From NCBI GenBank assembly GCA_910586365.1, contig CAJUGP010000041.1, positions 1 to 9,847 on the forward strand: DNA of 9,847 nucleotides, in the 5' to 3' direction. This DNA comes from an uncultured Christensenella sp. (GTDB lineage Bacteria > Bacillota > Clostridia > Christensenellales > Borkfalkiaceae). Every line of letters begins with the position of its first letter. The first letter of the stretch is position 1. Shown here one piece after another: positions 6,931-9,847 of this stretch. The position numbers and the translations under genes were made by a program. The notes under the pieces are model-generated. The model had not been told where the DNA came from. It saw only the letters and a program-made list of their open reading frames with translations, and searched no databases.

Positions 6931-6948
6931 CCGTAGATTTAACTACGG
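6931..6948 (+). other. Hairpin upstream of the recombinase
   Basis: CCGTAG-ATTTAA-CTACGG gives a 6-bp stem with a 6-nt loop. No T tract follows, so it is not a terminator. It may be an RNA structure or a protein site within the start-less small frame. Confidence 0.35.
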
Positions 6949-7082
6949 GTACAGCACAAAAAACAGACTATGAAATCACACAGGAACAGATAGAAACAAG
7001 CGCAACCATATTAGCGAATATCTTACTTGACTATGTAAAGCAAAACGGTATTTCTATCTCATCCCCCGAAAGTGTATTCGGC

Positions 7083-7089
7083 AAAGGAG
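7083..7089 (+). promoter_or_regulatory. Ribosome binding site fixing the recombinase start
   Basis: AAAGGAG ends 6 nt before the ATG at 7096. This selects 7096 over the in-frame GTG at 7072, which has no ribosome binding site and would add eight residues before the conserved MNKRAIIYARFS. Confidence 0.75.
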
Positions 7090-7095
7090 AACACA

Positions 7096-8742
7096 ATGAA
7101 TAAAAGAGCGATTATTTATGCGAGATTCAGCTCGCACACGCAAACGGAGCAGTCAATCGAAGGACAGCTTCGGGAATGTTATGACTACGCAAAGCACCAC
7201 GATTTATTTATCGTTGGAGAGTACATAGACCGAGCGTTGACGGGAACGACGGACAAAAGACCGAACTTCTTGCAAATGATTGACGACAGCAAGAAAAAGA
7301 CTTTCGACTATGTTCTCGTTTACCAATTAGACCGCTTCGCTCGTAACCGTTACGACAGCGCGAACTACAAAGCGAAGTTAAAGAAAAACGGTGTGCGCGT
7401 ACTCTCGGCAAAAGAGAACATAACCGAAGATGCAAGCGGTATTCTCATAGAGGGCGTACTTGAAAGTATGGCGGAATACTACTCGGCGGAATTAAGTCAA
7501 AAAGTACGACGCGGTATTAGGGAAAGCCTTTCAAAAGGCTACTTTATAGGCGGTTACAAATTATTCGGTTACGATGTCGTGGACAAGCGTTGGGCTATAA
7601 ACCCGATTGAAGCGCCCATAGTAAAAGATATGTTCGAGCGGTACAAGAACGGAGAAAAAGCGAAAAGCATAATCGATAGACTAAACGCGCAAGGCATCCA
7701 CAACAAAACCGGCGCTAAGTTTACCGTCAATTCGTTTGCAAAGATAATCCGCAACAGCAAGTATATGGGTGTTGTCATAAGCAACGGCACTACCTACACC
7801 AACATCGTTCCTGCGATTGTGGACGAACAGACTTTTATTCTTTGTAACAGGCTAATGGACAACCAACGGCATAAGCAAAAGACCGTACAAGGACACAGCG
7901 AGTACATACTTAGCGGCAAGTTATTTTGCGGCAACTGCGGCACGCTTATGACAGCCGAGGACGGTACAAGCCATACGGGAAAGGTCTACCACTACTACAA
8001 ATGCTTTAACCGTATACTCCACAAGGAACAATGCAACAAGTCTAACATTACCAAAGAGAAGTTAGAAGATTTGGTATTTAGCAAGACAGTTGAATACGTT
8101 CTTCAATCGGGCGTTATAGACAAACTTGCGCTTAGCGTTACCGAGAAGTTCAACGAAGGTTTGCAAAAGTCCGACACGCTTGCTTTACTCGAAAAGGAAC
8201 AAAAGCAAGTGCAAAAAGCAATAGACGGTTTTCTTTCGGCTATTGCCGCAGGTGTTGTTACGAAGTCAACGAAAGAGAAATTACTATCATTAGAGCAACA
8301 AAACGACGAGTTGGAAAGCAAGATTGCGGTAGAAAAAGCACGTCAAATACAACCGCTTGACTACGAGAAAGTAAAGGCGTTCTTGACTTACTTTGCGCGG
8401 AAGCAATACCAAAACGACGAAGAAAAGAACGAGTTTTTCAACTCGTTCATATACCGCGTGGTGTTATTTGATGATTCAGTTTACATATTTTACAACACTT
8501 CGCCGAATACGCCGACAAAAGTAAAGTTAGAAAATAGCGACCTAAACGAACTCCGTGAATACCGCGAAAAAAGAAAAAGCACTCAATTTGTTCCGCTTGG
8601 GTTCAAATTGGGTGCTCTTGGCGGAGTGTGGCACTTAAAATTAGAACTCTTTGCGTCCTCGATATTAGCGTTATCGTGGGCGTTTTTTATTGCCGTAAGC
8701 ATTTCGTTAAAGGCTATCGGCGTTTCGTCTATAAGGTTATAA
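7096..8742 (+). CDS. Large serine recombinase (site-specific integrase), left-hand element
   Basis: This 548-residue enzyme integrates and excises DNA through a serine-DNA link. The resolvase domain (~1-145) has YARFSS with catalytic S12, and QLDRFARN with R80 and R83. A recombinase domain follows (~150-265), then a zinc ribbon with C278, C281, C303 and C313, and a coiled coil near 360-415. The C-terminal domain ends around FYN (465-467) plus about 30 residues. The last ~35 residues (LELFASSILALSWAFF... to IRL) are only the antisense of the convergent recombinase, so the natural end has probably been altered at the attachment junction near 8584-8640. It is codirectional with the ribbon-helix-helix gene and the start-less small frame, which probably belong to the same element. 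The catalytic residues are intact, so it is likely functional. Confidence 0.93.
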   Translation: MNKRAIIYARFSSHTQTEQSIEGQLRECYDYAKHHDLFIVGEYIDRALTGTTDKRPNFLQMIDDSKKKTFDYVLVYQLDRFARNRYDSANYKAKLKKNGVRVLSAKENITEDASGILIEGVLESMAEYYSAELSQKVRRGIRESLSKGYFIGGYKLFGYDVVDKRWAINPIEAPIVKDMFERYKNGEKAKSIIDRLNAQGIHNKTGAKFTVNSFAKIIRNSKYMGVVISNGTTYTNIVPAIVDEQTFILCNRLMDNQRHKQKTVQGHSEYILSGKLFCGNCGTLMTAEDGTSHTGKVYHYYKCFNRILHKEQCNKSNITKEKLEDLVFSKTVEYVLQSGVIDKLALSVTEKFNEGLQKSDTLALLEKEQKQVQKAIDGFLSAIAAGVVTKSTKEKLLSLEQQNDELESKIAVEKARQIQPLDYEKVKAFLTYFARKQYQNDEEKNEFFNSFIYRVVLFDDSVYIFYNTSPNTPTKVKLENSDLNELREYREKRKSTQFVPLGFKLGALGGVWHLKLELFASSILALSWAFFIAVSISLKAIGVSSIRL

Positions 8743-9847
8743 AAGAGTACGTTTTTATCGTCGAAAACATAAACGGCATTGACAAATAAATGTATCAATC
8801 TACGCCGAAAATCAATGCTTTGCGGCTCTCCGTCCGTGAATATGTTTAGCCATTGCAAAATATCTTGCTTTGTGTGTTTTAGGCTTATAGCAAGCCGTAA
8901 TTTTGACAATTCGCTTTGCGCGTCGGCTTTTTGCAATTCAAGGTCTTTCGCTTTATTGTTAAACCGTTCTATAAGTTCCGCGCTCGTGGCTTTCAGCATT
9001 AAAGCGGCGCAATTATCAAGTTCTTTGTCAATCTCGATAAGGCGGCGTTCATACTCTTTTATTTTTGCGCCGTTGATAGAGTTTTGATATTCCAAAACAA
9101 CCATATCGGCAATATGTTCGGCGCAATCGGGGTTAAGGACGTGTTCGAGCGTTCTATCAATAACAAAGTTTTCTAACTCGTCTTTTTTGATATTGTTTTT
9201 ATTGCAATCGTGGGTTTTATAGCGTTTTGCACAAGCATAATAGTGATGTTTATCGCCCGTCTTGGACGTTCCGCTTATACCGACTAATTGCGTGCCGCAA
9301 TGACCGCAAAAGGCTTTTCCGCTTAACAAATATTCGACTTTGGCTTTTGCCCGTGCAGGTGCAAACGCTCTTTCTTTTAATCGCTCTTGTACTCGGTCAA
9401 AGGTTTCTTTGTCGATAATGGCAGGGTAACTATTTTCGGATACAATGCCGTTAAAAATGTTCTCGCCGATATATTTACGGTTTTTCAATGTGCTTTGAAA
9501 ACTGTTTATCGTTATTCTTTTTCCGTTGTGCGTTGTATATCCTTTTGCATTGAGTTCGGCAACAATTTTCTTTTTTGTTTTCCCCGCGGCGTATTCCTCA
9601 AAAAAGTATTTGATTGCAGGGGCTTTTTCCTCGTCAATTACTACGCGCTTATCAACGACTTTATAGCCGTATAGAATATGTCCGCCCGTGAAAGTTCCTT
9701 TAATTGCGCTTTCTTTCAAGCCTCTTTTTACCTTTTGGCTTAAATCGGTAGAATACATTTCTGCCATAATTTCAAGTATGCCCTCAATGAGTTTACCCTC
9801 TTGGGTGTCGCTGATGGCTTCCATAGCCGAAAGGACTTTAACGCCGC
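8583..9847 (-). CDS. Large serine recombinase, right-hand element (N-terminus beyond the right edge)
   Basis: The frame is open to the right edge. Before the internal ATG at 9824 it continues as GVKVLSA, matching the end of a resolvase domain, so the first ~100 residues with the catalytic serine are outside the window. Visible parts: the IMAEMYSTDLSQKVKRG linker helix, a recombinase domain, a zinc ribbon (FCGHCG...YYAC...DC), a coiled coil and a C-terminal domain. It ends SSNFKCHTPPRAPNL... to TGA at 8585-8583. It is homologous to the 7096-8742 recombinase but clearly diverged (roughly half the residues differ where I compared them), so this is not a recent duplication. The genes converge and overlap by 160 bp. 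It presumably serves a second element extending to the right. Confidence 0.92.
   Translation of the reverse strand, partial: GVKVLSAMEAISDTQEGKLIEGILEIMAEMYSTDLSQKVKRGLKESAIKGTFTGGHILYGYKVVDKRVVIDEEKAPAIKYFFEEYAAGKTKKKIVAELNAKGYTTHNGKRITINSFQSTLKNRKYIGENIFNGIVSENSYPAIIDKETFDRVQERLKERAFAPARAKAKVEYLLSGKAFCGHCGTQLVGISGTSKTGDKHHYYACAKRYKTHDCNKNNIKKDELENFVIDRTLEHVLNPDCAEHIADMVVLEYQNSINGAKIKEYERRLIEIDKELDNCAALMLKATSAELIERFNNKAKDLELQKADAQSELSKLRLAISLKHTKQDILQWLNIFTDGEPQSIDFRRRLIHLFVNAVYVFDDKNVLFYNLIDETPIAFNEMLTAIKNAHDNANIEDAKSSNFKCHTPPRAPNLNPSGTN
8584..8640. mobile_element. Candidate attachment junction between two serine-recombinase elements
   Basis: The conserved reading frames of the two convergent recombinases both end here. 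The sequence contains the dyad CAATTTG (8584-8590) / CAAATTG (8604-8610) with a 13-bp spacer, the imperfect symmetry expected of serine-integrase att sites. Att sites at the 3' end of large serine recombinase genes are common in Firmicutes elements. The 2-bp crossover core cannot be identified, and no second copy was seen in this window. Confidence 0.4.

Larger units (their letters stand above)
6906..7103 (+). pseudogene. Small conserved-looking frame without a normal start, overlapping the recombinase start
   Basis: After an in-frame TAA at 6903-6905, this frame is open to TAA 7101-7103. It contains a convincing amphipathic stretch, YEITQEQIETSATILANILLDYV, followed by KQNGISISSPE. It overlaps the recombinase ATG by 8 bp (ATGAATAA), which suggests translational coupling. 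However, there is no ATG, GTG or TTG in frame; the earliest possible start would be ATT at 6909. An overlapping frame at 6856-6936 (MVARKNNRIS...) could have been the original 5' part if a frameshift occurred, but it has no ribosome binding site. The best reading is a decayed or frameshifted small accessory gene of the element; a non-canonical start is the alternative. A 6-bp hairpin, CCGTAG...CTACGG, at 6931-6948 lies inside it. Confidence 0.45.

Noticed and set aside
6910..6935. Programmed -1 frameshift at the A/T runs
   Set aside because: No standard X XXY YYZ slippery heptamer in the needed frame; kept only as a possibility in the findings.
7072..7095. Earlier GTG start for the plus-strand recombinase
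   Set aside because: No ribosome binding site precedes it, while AAAGGAG sits correctly before the ATG at 7096, where family conservation begins.
6573..7103. Toxin-antitoxin pair formed by the ribbon-helix-helix protein and the following small frame
   Set aside because: The genes are not adjacent or overlapping, the second lacks a start codon, and it shows no toxin motif.
8583..9824. A complete 413-residue recombinase starting at the ATG at 9824
   Set aside because: The frame continues upstream to the window edge with family-like residues (GVKVLSA), so this ATG is internal and the gene is cut by the window.

Overview
The window looks like the accessory genome of a low-GC Gram-positive bacterium, most likely a Clostridia-type Firmicute. 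Evidence: strong AGGAGG-type ribosome binding sites, sigma-A promoters with 17-bp spacers, A+T-rich coding, large serine recombinases of the Firmicutes type, and normal use of TGA as a stop. No rRNA, tRNA, housekeeping gene or CRISPR array was seen, so the host cannot be named more closely.

Region 1 (1-5700, minus strand) is a compact defence operon read right to left from one good promoter at 5650-5678. Gene 1 (3468-5609) is a helix-turn-helix protein fused to two Dam-type adenine methyltransferase domains, as expected for protecting both strands of an asymmetric type IIS site. Gene 2 (1490-3457), 10 bp later, is an AlwI-family type IIS restriction endonuclease. Gene 3 (1-1473, running off the left edge), 16 bp later, is a SIR2-domain protein with a complete NAD-binding and catalytic motif set. 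Its second half resembles the APAZ/N-L1 region found with short prokaryotic Argonautes. If that is right, a short Argonaute (or its fused MID-PIWI part) lies just outside the left edge, and the operon joins DNA cleavage to an NAD-depleting abortive response.

Region 2 (5700-6490) has no convincing gene but is rich in structure. It holds a 9-bp direct repeat, a ~258-bp imperfect inverted-repeat element bounded by mirror copies of AATCGGGTTTCCCGATT, about five tandem copies of a ~76-bp repeat, and a strong ribosome binding site serving an ORF of only three codons.

Region 3 (6490-9847) is mobile-element DNA. A sigma-A promoter with a nested palindromic operator drives a small ribbon-helix-helix protein (6573-6839). 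It is followed by a small frame without a normal start codon (6906-7103), which overlaps the start of a large serine recombinase (7096-8742, plus strand). A second, clearly diverged serine recombinase (8583-9847, minus strand, N-terminus beyond the right edge) converges on it. The two genes overlap by 160 bp, and both conserved reading frames end at the same point near 8584-8640. This suggests that two serine-recombinase elements abut at one attachment junction, and that the right end of the left-hand element lies there.
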